This document shows positions 1 to 13,900 of a stretch of 64,000 bases of DNA, in pieces. The stretch lies in the NCBI GenBank assembly GCA_020746105.1, contig CM036617.1, positions 145,282,491 through 145,346,490 on the forward strand. The letters run 5' to 3'. Origin of the DNA: Trogon surrucura. Taxonomy: Eukaryota; Chordata; Aves; Trogoniformes; Trogonidae. A model generated the notes under the pieces. It searched no databases. It was not told the DNA's origin and saw only the letters and a program-made list of their open reading frames with translations. Position numbers and translations under genes: made by a program. The number at the start of each line of letters is the position of its first letter. The first letter of the stretch is position 1.

Positions 1-2833
1 CCCCCCCTCACCCTTTCTCTCTGTAGTAGGTGTTTTGGAAATCCATTTCCAGTTTCAGAAGTGCTAAGTCACCTGCACAGTCAGCTCAGACAGTGATATT
101 GCTAGAGTAGTTTCCTTGGTGCTTTTCTCTAGAGAAAGCAGGATGCATGGTCTTCCCGAGAAACGTCTGACTTTTCTTCCTAGCACTTTTCTTTCCAGTC
201 AGGCAGGAGACTGACATAAGCCTTCAGCTTTGGTTCACAAGTCCAAAATGAGGAGGGAGGGGAGGGAACTTTTTTACCAGTGGTTTTAGAGACTGTGAGC
301 TTTCAAAATGTAATGCAACAGGGAGGAATGTAATGCAAGAAATGCAATTCGAGAAAGAGGAAGCCCCAATTTTTCGCTGTATTCTGAGGAGGAGGTAGGT
401 AAGAAAACAGACTTCCCTGCCTGCACATGTCCCAGATGGGCATTTGTGATGCTGTTTGTGTTTTGCTCTAACTAACCAAAATGAAGGGCCTCATTCCTCC
501 TGCAGCTGAAATCCTTGGCAGAGCTCCCAGTCAAAGCAGAACCAGTCCCTAAAAGGTTGTGTTTTCTGAACAGAGAGTGTTTTTGTCATTTTAAAGGGTC
601 TGAATTTTCTTAGGTATTGTGGAATAGAGAATGGTTACAATCTGTGACGAGAGCTGTGGATGCCCTCCATTTCTGAAAAAAATCTTCTAGTTTATTGAAA
701 TGGAGACTCACAGATTGTGACACCCATTCCTCTGGGGATGAGAAGGCCCTTCCACATGTGGGGACCTGTTTCTCCTGCAGCTCAGGTCAGCACCCAGACA
801 CAGTCAACCCTGTAGATGATCTGTTGCACTTGGTGATAGGTAGATGAGAGGACATCCTTGACCTAGGGTGAGACAAATGAGAAAAGTTGGTGGCGGTCTC
901 GGGGTGGATCCCAAGATAAGGAATAAGTGGGGGACAAGTGGTCAAGGTGGGAAGTACAGATGTGAGGGGGTACACCAAGAAAGAAAAAGAAGGGAGTATG
1001 AAGACAGACCTCTTCTCATGTTTGTCTGTGGTAGCTGCTGCCCTTTGTATATGAGCAAACTCTGAGGTAATCTGCTTGAGTGATGTAGGTGATTGAACCG
1101 AATGCCCTTTCTCAGTGCCTTGTGGTATCAAGTTGTCCTGATAACCTGTGGTTTAAAATATGTCTATATACTTAAAACCATGCAATTTGATTTCTCGGTG
1201 TGCAACCTGTAATTTCATCTAAGGTGCTATAAAAGTGAAAGAATTTCAAGCTATATCTGCCTCTACACACATCTCAGCTCTCAGGTGTCTTTCCTCCTCA
1301 AAACTAGAGAACCCAATTCAATCTGAGCTTTCACATGGAGATCTCTGCATGCTTTCTTTGAGCATCCTTTTACTGTTGCTCTTGCCACTCAGATTCCAGC
1401 CTGATTGATTTGCTTCAATCCAACCTCTATAAAACAAAATCTACGTGCTCAGCATGTTTCGATGTGTGAACTCCTTGTCTCTCATAACAACCTGTAGGGG
1501 TTGGTGGCACTTAGTTTGAAGTCTGATATTGTAAAATGTGGTTTGCTAGCATGGCAAACTACTTGCAGTCTTTGAAGGATGTTTGGTTTCTCAACCACAA
1601 TACAAGTTTACTCTTGAGACGTGCATGCCCTTACATGGAGGGCTAGGAGGGGTGGTAATGACAGTTTTATGAGCAGAAGCAAAAATTTTAAAAGACATTT
1701 TTTCTTTTTTTTTTTTTTTAATTTAACAGTACTTTTCCTTATTCTATGTTTACAAATGTGTTTTGGGGAGGAAAAATTCAGTACAGTATTCACAAACCTT
1801 TAGTTTTCAACTTCACAGCAATGTTATTTGATCTAGACATAAGGGAAGATGTTGTCTAGACAGTCTAATCTCACCAGCCTACCTCCACAGCTTTGCACTT
1901 GAGTTTTAGTAATTATGCAAGGTCTGAATGTCTTTCTGAAGACATTTTAAAAATAGACCTCTCTAGCATCAGTTTGTTTCAGGTGTAAAGAAACAAAGAA
2001 CAGCCTTGAAAGATTTACAAAATACACTGATATTACAAAAGATTTTGACAAACAGATTTGAAATGCAGCTATAAAGTACTTCTGAGTAGTGTTTGCAAAC
2101 CAGAGTGACACTGTGTTAATGAATGGCACTGAAAAAGGAGGAATTAAAACTAATAAAGCAAGAGCAGAACATGTAACATACTTTTTACTTTTTTACTTTT
2201 TTAGTCAGAAAAAAGGGAAAAAAAAGGGAAGAAAGTGAGTGAATTGGTTCCCAGTTATCTCCATGGACAGTGCTTTGTTTCAAACAGTCTGAAATTTTGG
2301 TTGAAGTTAAAAATTCTTCCCCTGAGAATGATGCAGCACTCAAGCAGATGACCAGACAGGCTGTAGCCCACAGACCTGGAGATACTAAAAATTTGAATGT
2401 GCAAGGTCTTGAGTGAGCTGATCTAGCTTGGGATTTGGTGTTGCTGTTATCTCAGCTTGGACTAGAAACCTGCAGGGGCCTCTTCCCACCTAAATCTTTC
2501 TCTATGACATTGAGCGTGGTAACATACGCCACTGCATTTATTGAGTTTCCAGTGAACTAACAGGAAAATTTCCAATTTTCCTTTCTTAGATAGAAGATGA
2601 GACTAGATGATCAACTTTGTTCTAACCTGGTTTTAAACTTCCTCCAGTCTTTTGGGTTCATGTTGTTCTTAACTATGAACTCCGGAAGAAAAGGTGGAAA
2701 TGCTTTGGTTAGAGAAATGAAGAATGGAAAATGCAAAGAGGGAGGGGAGGAATGCAACGAAACTGTCAAAAGACAAAATATACAGAAAACTTCATCATCG
2801 GCCAAGCACCCTTTTACCATGGAGCGGTAATAT
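1..2833. other. Intergenic, nothing recognised
   Basis: All open frames are short and start or stop at random; none resembles a known protein. No exon of FGF23, the gene expected next beyond FGF6, could be seen. Confidence 0.6.
1700..1719. repeat. T-rich homopolymer tract
   Basis: A T-rich run contains a single C. A similar tract lies at 34348-34363. Both are simple sequence with no associated element seen. Confidence 0.75.
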
Positions 2834-2940
2834 AATCATAGAATCACAGAATCATAGAATGGCCTAGGCTGGAAGGGACCTTAGAGATCATTTAATCCAA
2901 CCTCTCTGTCAGGCAGGGACACCTCTCAACTACATCAGCA
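2834..2940 (-). mobile_element. tRNA-derived SINE copy, 3' half only
   Basis: The minus-strand fragment consists of three TCATAGAAT-like terminal repeats and the CR1-like tail, followed by AATCCAACCTCTCTGTCAGG and CAACTACATCAGCA. It matches the 3' half of the other copies (especially 38885-39010) and has no tRNA head. The tail alone could be confused with plain CR1, but the GGGACACCTCTCAACTA block is specific to the SINE copies here. Confidence 0.75.
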
Positions 2941-5624
2941 TGCATATGACCAATAGAATTGTTTCAGTACAATTACATATGCTGCTCTTAAGCTCTGAAA
3001 CTTATTTTTAGTGGGGTCTCTTTGAAATTAAAACTTGATTTGTTTCTTGGTTTTAAATTTTAAGAGTAATTTTTTTAATCTGAAAATCTAAGCAGTGATT
3101 GAAGAAGCCCATGACTGAACTGAGCATTGCTCTTGTACCCAGTGCTTCTAATGCAGGAAAATGGAGAGGTTTCCCAAGCTGCTGCGAGATTCTGAAACCT
3201 TTTAAAGCAACATGGAGATCAAAGTTTGTAAAAGGTGGGGCAAAATGAGTAACAGTGACTTATTTTTTTCACCTAAAACTGTATTAGCTCAACTGTGCTC
3301 AGAAGCTGGGGTCTGTCTGTTGAGGTGTTTCTGTGACAGGGGCACCTGGAGCATATAAACAAACATCGATTAGTTTGCATGGAAATCTGGCAAAGATAGA
3401 TCTTGAAGTCTGCTCCTGATTCGGATTTTCCATCACAGGGTGGCTTTTCAGATAGATTTACAGTAACAGTATTTCTTTGTGTATTGCAGACACAATGGTC
3501 CTTCTTGTTGCCGTTTTAGCATATCATGCTGCTGACAAGGAGAACATGAGAGACACATTGCGCTCTGGGTGCACAGGTTCATCAGCTGCTGGGACGCTGA
3601 TCCTGCACCTCAGCCCTGCTGATCTTTGGCCACTTTCACAGCTGGCGCAAGCTGGTGTCATGACAGGACTGGTTGGGAAATACATTCATGTTTCAAAGAA
3701 GACAAGCAGGCTGGTTTTATCATCTTTATTGAAGTTTTGAACTGTCATCAAACTGTTCGGTTTTCCAAGTACAAAGATTTGCTGGCTGACATTTTCTTTT
3801 AAAATGTAGAAGAGCAACCTAATGCTTTTTTTTAAAAAATAAAAAATAAAAAAATCTTATTTATTATCTTTTCCATAGCCCTTCTTCTGTGACTGCGTGG
3901 AAGCATTGTCAAGAGTCAAGGTAGGTTAAGGATTTGTCATGTCTCCAAATGCTTGTGTTTTGACCCTGTGGTAAATGTAAGCTGGTTTGTTCTTCACTGA
4001 ATAACTGAGGTAGTTAAAACGCTATTGAAAAAGAAAATGTTCTCGCTGAATGACAACTATATTAGTTATCATAACTACTTCCCTTATGTTTTTTCAGCAG
4101 GTCGATTGCCTCTTCAATAAAATGTAAGATTTCTGTTGGCCCAGTGAGCCCTTGGCTCAGGTCACAAAGAGAGTAACCCCAGGAAAAAAACAAACCGGGC
4201 TCTGATCACCTGGAATGGCTCAGGATGGATCAGTTCTCATAAGAAATATTTTAAAGAGAAAAATAGATGTTCTCCAGATAGCCCTCAAATAAATATAATT
4301 GCAAACAACTCTGATGGTTTATACATTACGGTTGACGATTGCTCGTTTGACGTAAGTTGGTATGGTCGCATTGTCCTTAGAGGAGCTATTCTAGTGCTGT
4401 GAGCTCTGGACCATGAAATCACAAGCACACAATAAAATTGTTAATTGTAAACAGTTAATTTAGGGGACAGAAATTCAGTCCTGATCAAGGCATTTTGGTC
4501 CACACCCTGTAAAAAAAAAATAACCAACAATAATATGAATGCATACAATCCAGGATTGAATAATACGTTCACATCTCATGATCCAAGCACACAGCTTGTT
4601 CAGCTCATCTGGACTTATTGGCCCCTTGGATTTTGGCCAAACACTTTTCAGCAGACTATGCCTTCCAAAACAAACATGCTTTTGGGTTGAGCTGGATGCA
4701 GAGCTTGGCTGGAGAGAAAAAAAGAAATCTCCGCTTGTGGCTGCATACTTGGTTGTTTGGTTTTAAGATTTTTTTCCAATGACAGCTAGTTCATCAGCCA
4801 GGATTGGTCACCACAATTAACTGTAATTCCAGTTTGCATTATATATATTAAACTTAGAGATTCCCACACTACTTGTCTTCGTCTCAGTCTCCCCCTCATT
4901 TACCCAACAGCTGCAAGAGATTCTTACCTCCTCCTTTACTCTTGCATTCTGACAAGGAAACCAAATGCCTTCTTGACTTCTGATGGGTCACTTGTGATTC
5001 CAAGTGTGAGGTGCAAGAGCTTGCAGTTGGGTCATTTTTCTAAGGAGCTGAGTCATCTGCAGCTAAATGCCTGGGACTTAATTCTGTCCTCCGTTGCCTA
5101 AACCAATGCAGAGCAGAAGGGCTTCAATAAAGTAATTATTTTCAGTACAGTATTAAATAAAGAGCAAAACAAGCAAACAAACAAACAGAATGCAAAGGAG
5201 ATTTGGAGCTGTTTTGTTTTATGAGCATATCTTAAGTTACATGGCCAGTACTGACCAGAACTCTGAAGCCACTGAGACAGCTTTAGGTCATGGCCTGCAA
5301 ATGTCTGTCAAAGACGCTGACTATCCTCTGCTTTCCTTAGCAACAGTGGGAATGGAATTGAGCATTGCTAAGCTCCATAGGGACTAGTCTGTTCCACAAC
5401 ACTTCAATTTGTTTGCAAATCACTTAACAGAATCCAGACAACAGCCTCACCCCATTGTCATGCTCTTACACAAAACTCTTTTAAATGAATGTCTGGCAGC
5501 TCCCTTGAGAGGCTGGAGGGGGAATCCCCGGTTTACAGACTCTCTGCCTTTGCCACTCCTTGCCCTCTGAGACTCCTTAGTGTATGAAAGACTATCAATG
5601 CAACCATTAAAAAAAACAATGGTA
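2941..5624. other. Intergenic, nothing recognised
   Basis: AT-rich unique sequence with small A runs around 3826-3855 and 4511-4520. No gene, tRNA or repeat family was recognised apart from the CAAA tract. Confidence 0.6.
5161..5187. repeat. (CAAA)n tract
   Basis: Short run of CAAA units (AAGCAAACAAACAAACAG). Confidence 0.8.
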
Positions 5625-5885
5625 TATTGGGTTGCATTAGCAAAAGGATGGCCAACAGATTGAAGGAAGTTTTTATTTCCCTTTAGCAAGGCCACATCTG
5701 GCACTGTGCCTAGTTTTGAGCTCCATGTTGCAAGAGAGATGTTAACAAGTTGGACCAAATCCAGAGAAGGGTCTCCAATATTTGTGCAGACTGGAGCACA
5801 TGATATGCGATGAGATTCTGTTGAAGCAAGGATTGTTCAGCCGGGGGAAGATGAGGGGGCAAATGTGGCTGCAGGTTCTCTGCAT
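5625..5885 (+). mobile_element. Old CR1 ORF2 fragment
   Basis: The sequence from ATTGGGTTGCATTAG through AGGCCACATCTGGCACTGTG, GTTTTGAGCTCCA, ATCCAGAGAAGGGTCTCC, CTGGAGCACAT and TTGTTCAGCCGGGGGAAGA follows the CR1 ORF2 C-terminal coding region (compare 31650-31890), with many substitutions and frame breaks. No 3' tail follows. Confidence 0.7.
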
Positions 5886-7991
5886 GAAGGACAATGTACA
5901 GGAGATGGAAGTGATTATTGTTAAGATGCGGAAAACAATATTTCTGAGGTATTTGCCCTCACTCTATTTATCAGAATTGTCCCAATCCAGCACATATGAC
6001 TGACTTTGTTTTGCACATCATTGGTTTTGCAACGTTCCCTGCATACAAGAGACAGTGCAGAGAGCTTCACGACATTGTCCTGTGGAAACCTGTGGCAGAG
6101 CTGAGAACTGAGCCTGGGGCTCCTGAGTGCAAATGTTCCCTGCTGCTTCTCCAGTTGCAGAACTCCAGTGTGAACCTTTGTCCAGAGATGTCTTTCTCCG
6201 GTAGTTCCAGAACCAGAAAGATTGTGCACAATACTGAAAATTTCATACTAACCTCTCCCTGTCAATTTCCAGACAAATGTGTTGTTCATCTCCAAAGTTA
6301 CGGTGATGTGTCTCAATCCAGGAGGTCCCAGAGGAAGCTAGGCAGGGCCACCATGGCAAATTAAGGCCAAGATTAAGAGCTTGGTGCTGTGGGGACACCA
6401 GAGCCCAGGGGAAGGCTGGTCCCTTGGGAGGGCTTGTAGGGTCGAGTCCATGGGGTGATGGGGAAGGCAGGCCCACAGCTTAATGAGGAGGGTCATGGTA
6501 CCTGTTGTCCTCACGTGGCTCTGTCCCCGTCTGGGCTGGTTTAAAGAAGGCCAGGCCCCAGAGGTGCCCTTGATGGGGTTGTTGGCCTGGCCTTCTGCAA
6601 GGCTGTGTTGCTGACTTACAACAGAGGCATGCAACCTCTTCACTTGAGCAGCATTTTACTGACCTGTGAGAAACTGGGCCCAACTCTCACCTTCACTGTG
6701 GTTTCTCATTGTGGTTCCTAAAAGAAAGGCTTTACAGAGCTGCTGGAGACCCTGTGATTTCCACGCTGTGGTCTCCCCCATGCAACACCAAGTTTCAATA
6801 CGGAGAAATGGACCAGGAGGCAATTGGGTCCTCAGGTCTGAGTGAAATTTCAACATTACATCCCACCCCCTTTTCCCACTCCTAGGGTTGATGTTGGGAT
6901 TCTGTGAAAAAAATCATAGAGACTTGACTGGAGACTTAGTTTAAATATATTGGGTAAGCCTGAACCTACTTACTATCCTCCTTTTAGCAGCATAAACGTC
7001 AGGTGACACCGATGTACATTAGGTACGATCTGGTCCTTTGGTCTTAAACAGTGTCAGCCTGTTTTTTCCCAGTAGATTCACTTTTAAATAAAAAAAAAAC
7101 GTTTTAGCATTAAGAAGTTTCACATATCTATCATTTAAACTAGAATAGTTTTTTCCTTTTCCTCCAACGCAGAATGTAAGTACCTATTAAATAAAATGCC
7201 ACGGTTTGTGCCATAAACTTTCTTAATCTAAAAAAGTAATGGGTGAAAACTTCTGAAAATCAAAATGTTTTCAGTTATCACTTTCCTGATGTACCTGTCT
7301 GGGTGTTCTAAGGAAAGTAAATAACCTACCTGAAAGTTGGTTTGGTTTCTTTTTTGAATTGAATTGAAAGCATTTAATTTTTTTTTTTTCCTTCAAGGAA
7401 AGCTCTGGCTACATTTTTAAAATTAAACTGTAGTATAGTGCCTACCACTCTTCCAGAAAAACTGTGCTATCTCAGTAGTTGATGGAGAAGTGGCCACAAC
7501 ATTTGGATGGTGCTCTAGGTTTTGATGGTGAGATAAATCTCTGTTCAGCAAATTTCTTAACAATATGCTTGTTTCTAAGTATGAATTACCCTTCCTGTGG
7601 GTTGGTTTTTTTTTTCCTTCTGTGTTTCTTTTCCCCCAAGTTATCGTTTCTGCAGGTGGCACACTGCCCCCTGGCAGTCAGAGCACCAGCATCTTCCTCT
7701 GGGCTGCTGGACCTGCAGAGAGCACCTCCGGTGGTCGATGAACTGGAGACTGTATCTTTTGTGATCACTTATACTCCCATAGCACTACCCCTAAGTATGC
7801 AGCCAGTAAGGTAATGGGGAAAAAAGAAGGGATTTCCTAACCTACTTTCAAATTGCTGTCTTTGGTATGATTTGGATAAGGCTGCTGCTTTCTGCTTTCT
7901 CGCTTAAGGTGCTCCATGCTGCTAAACAGTATTTCCTGCCACAGGCATCATGAAGAATAGCAGGAGGATTCAATGAGCCTTGTCATTTTAT
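5886..7991. other. Intergenic, with a GC-richer stretch at about 6300-6860
   Basis: The middle of this interval is GC-richer than its surroundings and yields overlapping open frames on both strands, none recognised. It may be an old repeat or a CpG-depleted regulatory segment; I cannot tell. Confidence 0.5.
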
Positions 7992-8400
7992 GTCATAGAA
8001 CCACAGAATCATAGAATAGTTTGGGTTCGAAGGGACCTTGAAAGGTCATCTAAACCAATGTCCTGCAGTGAGCAGGGACATCTTTGACTAGATCAGGTTG
8101 CTCAGAGCCACATCCAGCCTTACTTAAAATGTTTCCAGGGATGGGGCATGTACCTTATCCTATTGCAACAGGCCCTACTGAAAAGTTAGTCCCCATCTTT
8201 CTTATAAGCACCCTTCAGGTACTAAGAGGCAGGGTGGCAGTAGAGTCTCCCTGGAGCCTTCTGCAGGCTGAACAACTCTAAGTCTCTCAGACTGTTCTCA
8301 TAGGAGAGGTGCTCCAGCTCTCTGATAACTTTTGTAGGCCTTCTGTGGACCTGCTCCAGTACGTCCATGTCTATGTCTTTAAGGTGTTCTGTGTTCCCTG
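7992..8400 (-). mobile_element. CR1 fragment including 3' tail
   Basis: Read on plus it begins TCATAGAACCACAGAATCATAGAAT, then AAGGGACCTTGAAAGGTCATC and CAGGGACATCTTTGACTAGATCAGG. It continues into the antisense of ORF2 (CTCATAGGAGAGGTGCTCCAGC). It is moderately diverged, with no open frame. Confidence 0.88.
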
Positions 8401-10761
8401 ATGCCTAGGCTCGGGGTTCGTGTTTGAGAAGACCTTGGCAAATCTTTAGGTTGGAAAATTCGGAGTAAAAGCGAAGTAATTTTTACACTCAATTTACCTG
8501 TCTAGTGTTGTGAAAAGTTGCTTGTCAGGCAGATACCTGCAACACAAATACTGTGTTCAGTGGCTTCTCAGTGAAAATTCTGACTTTCCAGTGGAAGGGT
8601 GCAACAGGTACTAACACATCGAGGGACCTGAGGCCTATGTCCGATCACAGCCATGAGGTGTTAGCCTCCTTTCCCCCATGTGCCCAGGCAGATGGCACAG
8701 AACCCATCCTTGTCTCTAACATCTAGCTGCTAAATAACAAAATAGCCGCCAGAGGGCAATAATAATAACAGCCAATAAAAAATTGCAGTAATCAGCCTCA
8801 GGAGGTCAGACTTTTTCTGCCTGTCTCTAGCGCCACAAGAATTAGGTAGCATACAGGTTTTCGAATAGCACTGCTGCTGCCCTTTTCCCTGAAAGTGGAC
8901 TTGAGTTGCACTGAAGCCACACAATTCATGTACACGTGTCTTCCCCCAAACACTGTGTACCTATATCTGAGGTAGCCTTGCATCCATGAGTTGTGAGAAA
9001 GCATTTTTTATTTTTTTTTCCTTTCCCTTCCGGGTACTGAATCCTTCAGATGATTTCTGCAGTCATTTTTATTGGTAGAGGTGAGTTCCATAGGAAGGAT
9101 ATTTTCTGCTCCATGCACAGAACAGGTGTGGCTTTTGTCAGGACCTGATAGGAAGATGCCTTCAGCCCTTAGACAGCCTTCCAGCAAAGCACAAGCTGTG
9201 CTGGCAACCCCTTGAGACATCTGTCTGTGATTCACTGTTTTGAATTGCTAACCAGAGATTTATCCAGAAGCTTAATGACTTACGAGGCTAACACAGAGGC
9301 TCCCGGAGGAGGTGGATAGAGGGGATTCGTCCTCACAGAGCATCCCCGAGCTTTGAAGCTGATCCTGCACTGAGCTAGTGGTTAGATCCCAGCCCTCCAG
9401 CAGTTCTCTTCCATCTAAATATCTCTGCTTGCATGAGCAGGATGTTCCCAGGACAACACTTCTTTAGCCCTTAACTTTCTTTGTGTAGAAATTGTTTCCT
9501 ACTCTTTCATACATATTTTTGCATAAATATATGTGTATATATTTTTTTTTCATCTTGCTATCATTGCTGAGCAGTTTTTGCTGGCTTCAGGAAGGTGTAC
9601 TGCTGCCGGCTTTCACATGTACTCCTCACACTGTAACCTCCAGGCAGCTCAGGGCTCTCAGGAGCTATTGAAAATCCAGGATAACCAAGCTAATGAAAAC
9701 AGCATCTGCTGCCTCATAGAGATGGTGGATCATCAGAGAAGCCAGAGCCGGAGTAAATGAACTGATTATGGGTCACTGACAATGGCTTCAGGCCAAGGGA
9801 CACTTCAGGCAGCATGACTTGGGGGAGGTGGGAAAAAGTGGACCTGCTGGTATACTCCTGCTCTGCTCTTGGTACAGGGAGAGACTTTTCAGAGGAGCAG
9901 TTGTATTTTCAGTAACAGGTCAGACAAAAAGACTTGGGAGGACAGAAGAGACTAGAGGAACAGGATTAGCACAGGAACCTGAGAGGTACTTTTTAAGCCA
10001 TTTGACTAAATTTTTTGTTTAGAATGCATTTGTCCTTGTTTGTTAAAACAACTTCTTCCATCCCATAGCTTGTCCATGTAGAGTGGCAGACAGCTGATAA
10101 AATGGGAACCCAAGTCAAAGTGATGAAGAGAAGGATAAGGTTACTGTGTCACAGGTATGTCTGTAGGAACAGGTACATCTTTAAGCTTCAAATTTCCTGG
10201 GAGGAAGCAGAAAATTATGTAAACCGAGTGAAACGCAGCCAGATTTTTCCTGCTCTTCACAGAGATGTGGGATTTAGCCACCATCTCATGTCCCCCAAAC
10301 CCACTGAAGTATTTTCATCCCTTTTGCTGAGAGCACAGAGTGGGAAGGGGACACAGGAACCACCCTTGCCTCCCAGGGCACAGAGGCACTCGCCTTGGTG
10401 TGTCTGACCAGCATCACTATTCAAAGGGCAAAACTGTGATACAGGGAGAAGAAACTAACCCGTGTCTGAGGGGGTGTCTTGTGAGCTGACAACATGCAGC
10501 CTTCTAGCCTCTGCAGATGGCTCCTTAAAGATCATTAATGTTTCTGTTCTGCTGTGGCTGGGTAGGTTTACATCAGCTGCTGGTTTGTCCTGTTGTTTCC
10601 AGTCACAGCACGTGGGCCGTGTGTCTTCCCCCATTCCCACTTCTGCCTCCCAAGCTGTAAGAAAGGCCCTTCGACAGCAGACAGAAGCATTGCCTAACTC
10701 ACCAGTAAAATGTAGTCCTCCCTTTGGTAAAAGCAATAACAGGCAAGGATTTATGATGATT
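8401..10761. other. Intergenic, nothing recognised
   Basis: Unique-looking sequence. Open frames are short and unrelated to known families. Confidence 0.6.
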
Positions 10762-10929
10762 TCAGTTGAGCGTGGTGCTGAAACACCAAAAGTTGCGAGT
10801 TTGATCCCCGTTCGGTCCTCATGTGTTGCCTGATCTAGTTGAGAGGCGTCCCTGCCCATGACAGGGAGGTTGGATTAAACGATCTCTAAGGTCCCTTCCA
10901 GCCTGGGCCATTCTATGATTCTATGATTT
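10762..10929 (+). mobile_element. tRNA-derived SINE copy, 5'-truncated in the A box
   Basis: This is the same family as 43046-43239. It begins inside the A box (CAGTTGAGCGTGGTGCT), keeps the B box (AGTTTGATCCCCG) and the middle GAGAGGCGTCCCTGCCCATG, and ends with two ATTCTATG-type repeats. Its anticodon loop has one base fewer than the longer copy. Confidence 0.85.
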
Positions 10930-13900
10930 GTAAGCAAAGGGAATTATTATGGGGGAGCATAAGTAGTTGAAACACGAATGCAGAGAATGGTATTTAGCCA
11001 GTATGGTGGTGCTGACATTCTTATGCTCCTAAGAAGGGCCACCAGCAAACACAGCTTTGGAGACTTGACCACTCTGTGACATCGTGCCAGCAGGAATTAA
11101 GCAGTGCACTGGAACCAAAAAGCAAGTGGGAGATTCCCAGCTATTGGTTTCTAACACCTTAGTCTGTGTCCCCAGACTGGGAGAGGTCTGAAATCGTTTA
11201 ACTGACGGAAGGACAGATTAAATGCCAACTTACCAAATCACTCAAATGTAGCAGTGTTTCCGAAATACCCACCTTGAGGCACAGTGATGCAAAACGCTCC
11301 AGAACTGGCTGCAGGAAGCTGCTCTCTCAGATTAGTCCCAGACAAGAAGAAAACACCATGTAATTTTTTTAAAAAAACCCAACCCTTTCTTATTTAATGA
11401 AGTAAGGAACATGTATGATGTAATTGAAGAGCACTAGCAACAGGAGAGCAGCACTAGAACCTGCCGGGTAAAAAGCACTGTAATTTAGACAGGTGACTAT
11501 GACAGCTCATCTTTAATCAGATTGCACCTTTATTTTCCATATCTTCTGAAAAGCTCACAGATTCTCTACAACAAGTACAAATCTCTTATGACTTCCCAGG
11601 CAAGAAGTCTAAGGAATACAAAAGTCTTTCACAATTTTAAGTGTACCAACATATCCTCTGGTTCTGGAGGTGAATAAAAACTCTGTGTGTGTGTGTGCAT
11701 ATGTATTTAAAAGAGCAGCTCTGAACCAAGGAAAGAAACAAATGTTAAAGGGATTTGGAGTCAAAATGCTACCAAAAAAAATGTATAAAACTTTATTTTA
11801 TGAATACATTAAACTATTGTGCGCAGCACATACATATAAAAATAAAGGCAATTTCGCAAACGATCGGACAGTTTTGTATTTCTTGCAAATTTACAGTCTC
11901 ATTTGTGAGTCCATATTGAGTCAGAATATGAGGTATATCTTATCGAAAAAAAATAATGTGAGAACTTTGGCACCATTTTACTGTGCAAAATAAAATCTTG
12001 GAATTGAAATAGTTAGTGAGGTATACAAAAAAAATTACTCTGCTTTTCCACTGTGTGTGTGTCTGCATCTCTGCATGTTTGGGGAAAATTAGATTATTTA
12101 AGAACATGATTCAGTTCCAGTCAAGATCATTTACTAGCAGAGGTGGATGAGGTCCTACCTTATGGGATTTGTCTATGGAAGAAGAAACCTTAAAAATAGG
12201 TATCAACTCCACAGCAGGATCCCATGTGGAAAACACGGGCAAGACAGACTGGTGTGGGGCATTCACTGCAATACTTTCAAAGCTTGTAGCCTATTTCATG
12301 ACTCTGTGTTCAGGCACACCGAGATGAAAAATGCTTTGAAAGGGACCACCACAAGAACTGTCAATAATAGGTTTCTAATTTGGCCCTGATTTGGGAAACT
12401 CCTTTACTTTCATCATTTTTCTTTACATAGTCACATATCCATGGAATTATTCTTTCAGAGAAAGTTTTGGTTGAGGGTTTGCCAGGCAATGCCCATACCC
12501 TCTCCATAGCCTCTGTATCAGGTACACTCAGCTTGCAAGCTGGTTGGATTTTGTTTTGCTCTGTGCCAGCTCAACAAATTTATGCTGAGGTGTGCAACAT
12601 GACTGGTGGTCTTCCTAATTCCTCCTTCTCCCATGCAGGCAATAATCGCCTGAGGAGGAGGAGATGGAGTTTAACCACTCAAGCAGAACAGGATCAGGCC
12701 ATTTCATTTGATTTCAGTGTTGACTTCAGTGTTGATCTGGCTGGCACTGACATGGAATAAGGAAAAAGCAGTGGTGTAAAGAGTGACTAACTCAGCAGAG
12801 TCACTGTTGTGGCTTTCCAAATGCCCACCACAGCTGCATCCACGAGGGTCTGCAGTTCTTAAGAAGCAGCTCAGCCCAGCAGGCTGCATCCAAACAGACT
12901 TCTCGTGACCTGGTCTACAGTTTGTTCTCACTGTTGACCAGTATGTGCAAAATGGAGTCAGTGAGTCTGTTTCTCACCTTTTGTGCCAGCTATCCCATTA
13001 TCAGTACTGGCAATGATAAATTACTCTAGACTGCACTGGTTTAAGAGGAGACAGATTTCATCCTATCCTAACGACACTGGTTTAAGCTGTAATCAGAAAC
13101 AAAATTGTGTGTCAGCATTCAAACTATGATTTCTTCTACATCCGCGTACTCTTCCATCCTTCTTCAAACTTAATTTCAAAGACAATTAGGAATATAACAC
13201 AAGGATACAGACTGCCAGCTAACGTACTTCATCACAGCTGTAGTCTTTCTATCTGTACCTCTAGGGACTCTAGGTCAATGTAACTATCTAATATCCTCTA
13301 AACTTTTCTCTGACCCACTCTCCCCATCCAAAACCTCCTGCTTTTTCTCTTAAAATGCACATTTTTCCAAAGCAAACTGCTGCACACATCGTAGATGAAC
13401 AAAATGTGCCAACTTGGCTTCTCTCTCCATACTGCAAGACCAGAAAATGAAGGGTAACGCCTTTCCTCCACTATATCCAAAGTTTACCATTCCTGCACCG
13501 TAAGCAGCATTCCATTCTTTTTGCTCTTCATCTTCATTTACACTGTGATCACCACTTGCATTTAAGCAAAATAATTTCAAGTATAAGTCACAGAAAAGGA
13601 ACTGGAAAACTGTATCTCGTTCACAAAACCACGTCTTGACAATTTTTTTGAGAAATCGTGGCAGTAGATACATCCTTGTAGGTGTGTTCTTTGGGCCAAA
13701 TCCTCTGCAGCTATAAACTGGTAGTCTTACTAGGCTGGTTTACTCCAGCTGAGGATCTTTTCCTGATGCCTTTTTTTCATGCATGTCAGAAGGCTCAAAT
13801 TCATCATGAATAGACACTCCCTGCAAATAGAATGGCATGTCAAGGCTGGACATAGCTGCACTTCGGCTGGACGTGGGAGATTAACTTGCACTCAGATGCT

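Noticed and set aside
787-1131. 114-codon minus-strand open frame
   Set aside because: No recognisable domain, overlapped by an open frame on the other strand and without splice context; consistent with chance.
10455-10859. Overlapping open frames of 123 and 134 codons on opposite strands
   Set aside because: They cover the tRNA-derived SINE start and neighbouring GC-richer unique sequence; no family resemblance on either strand.
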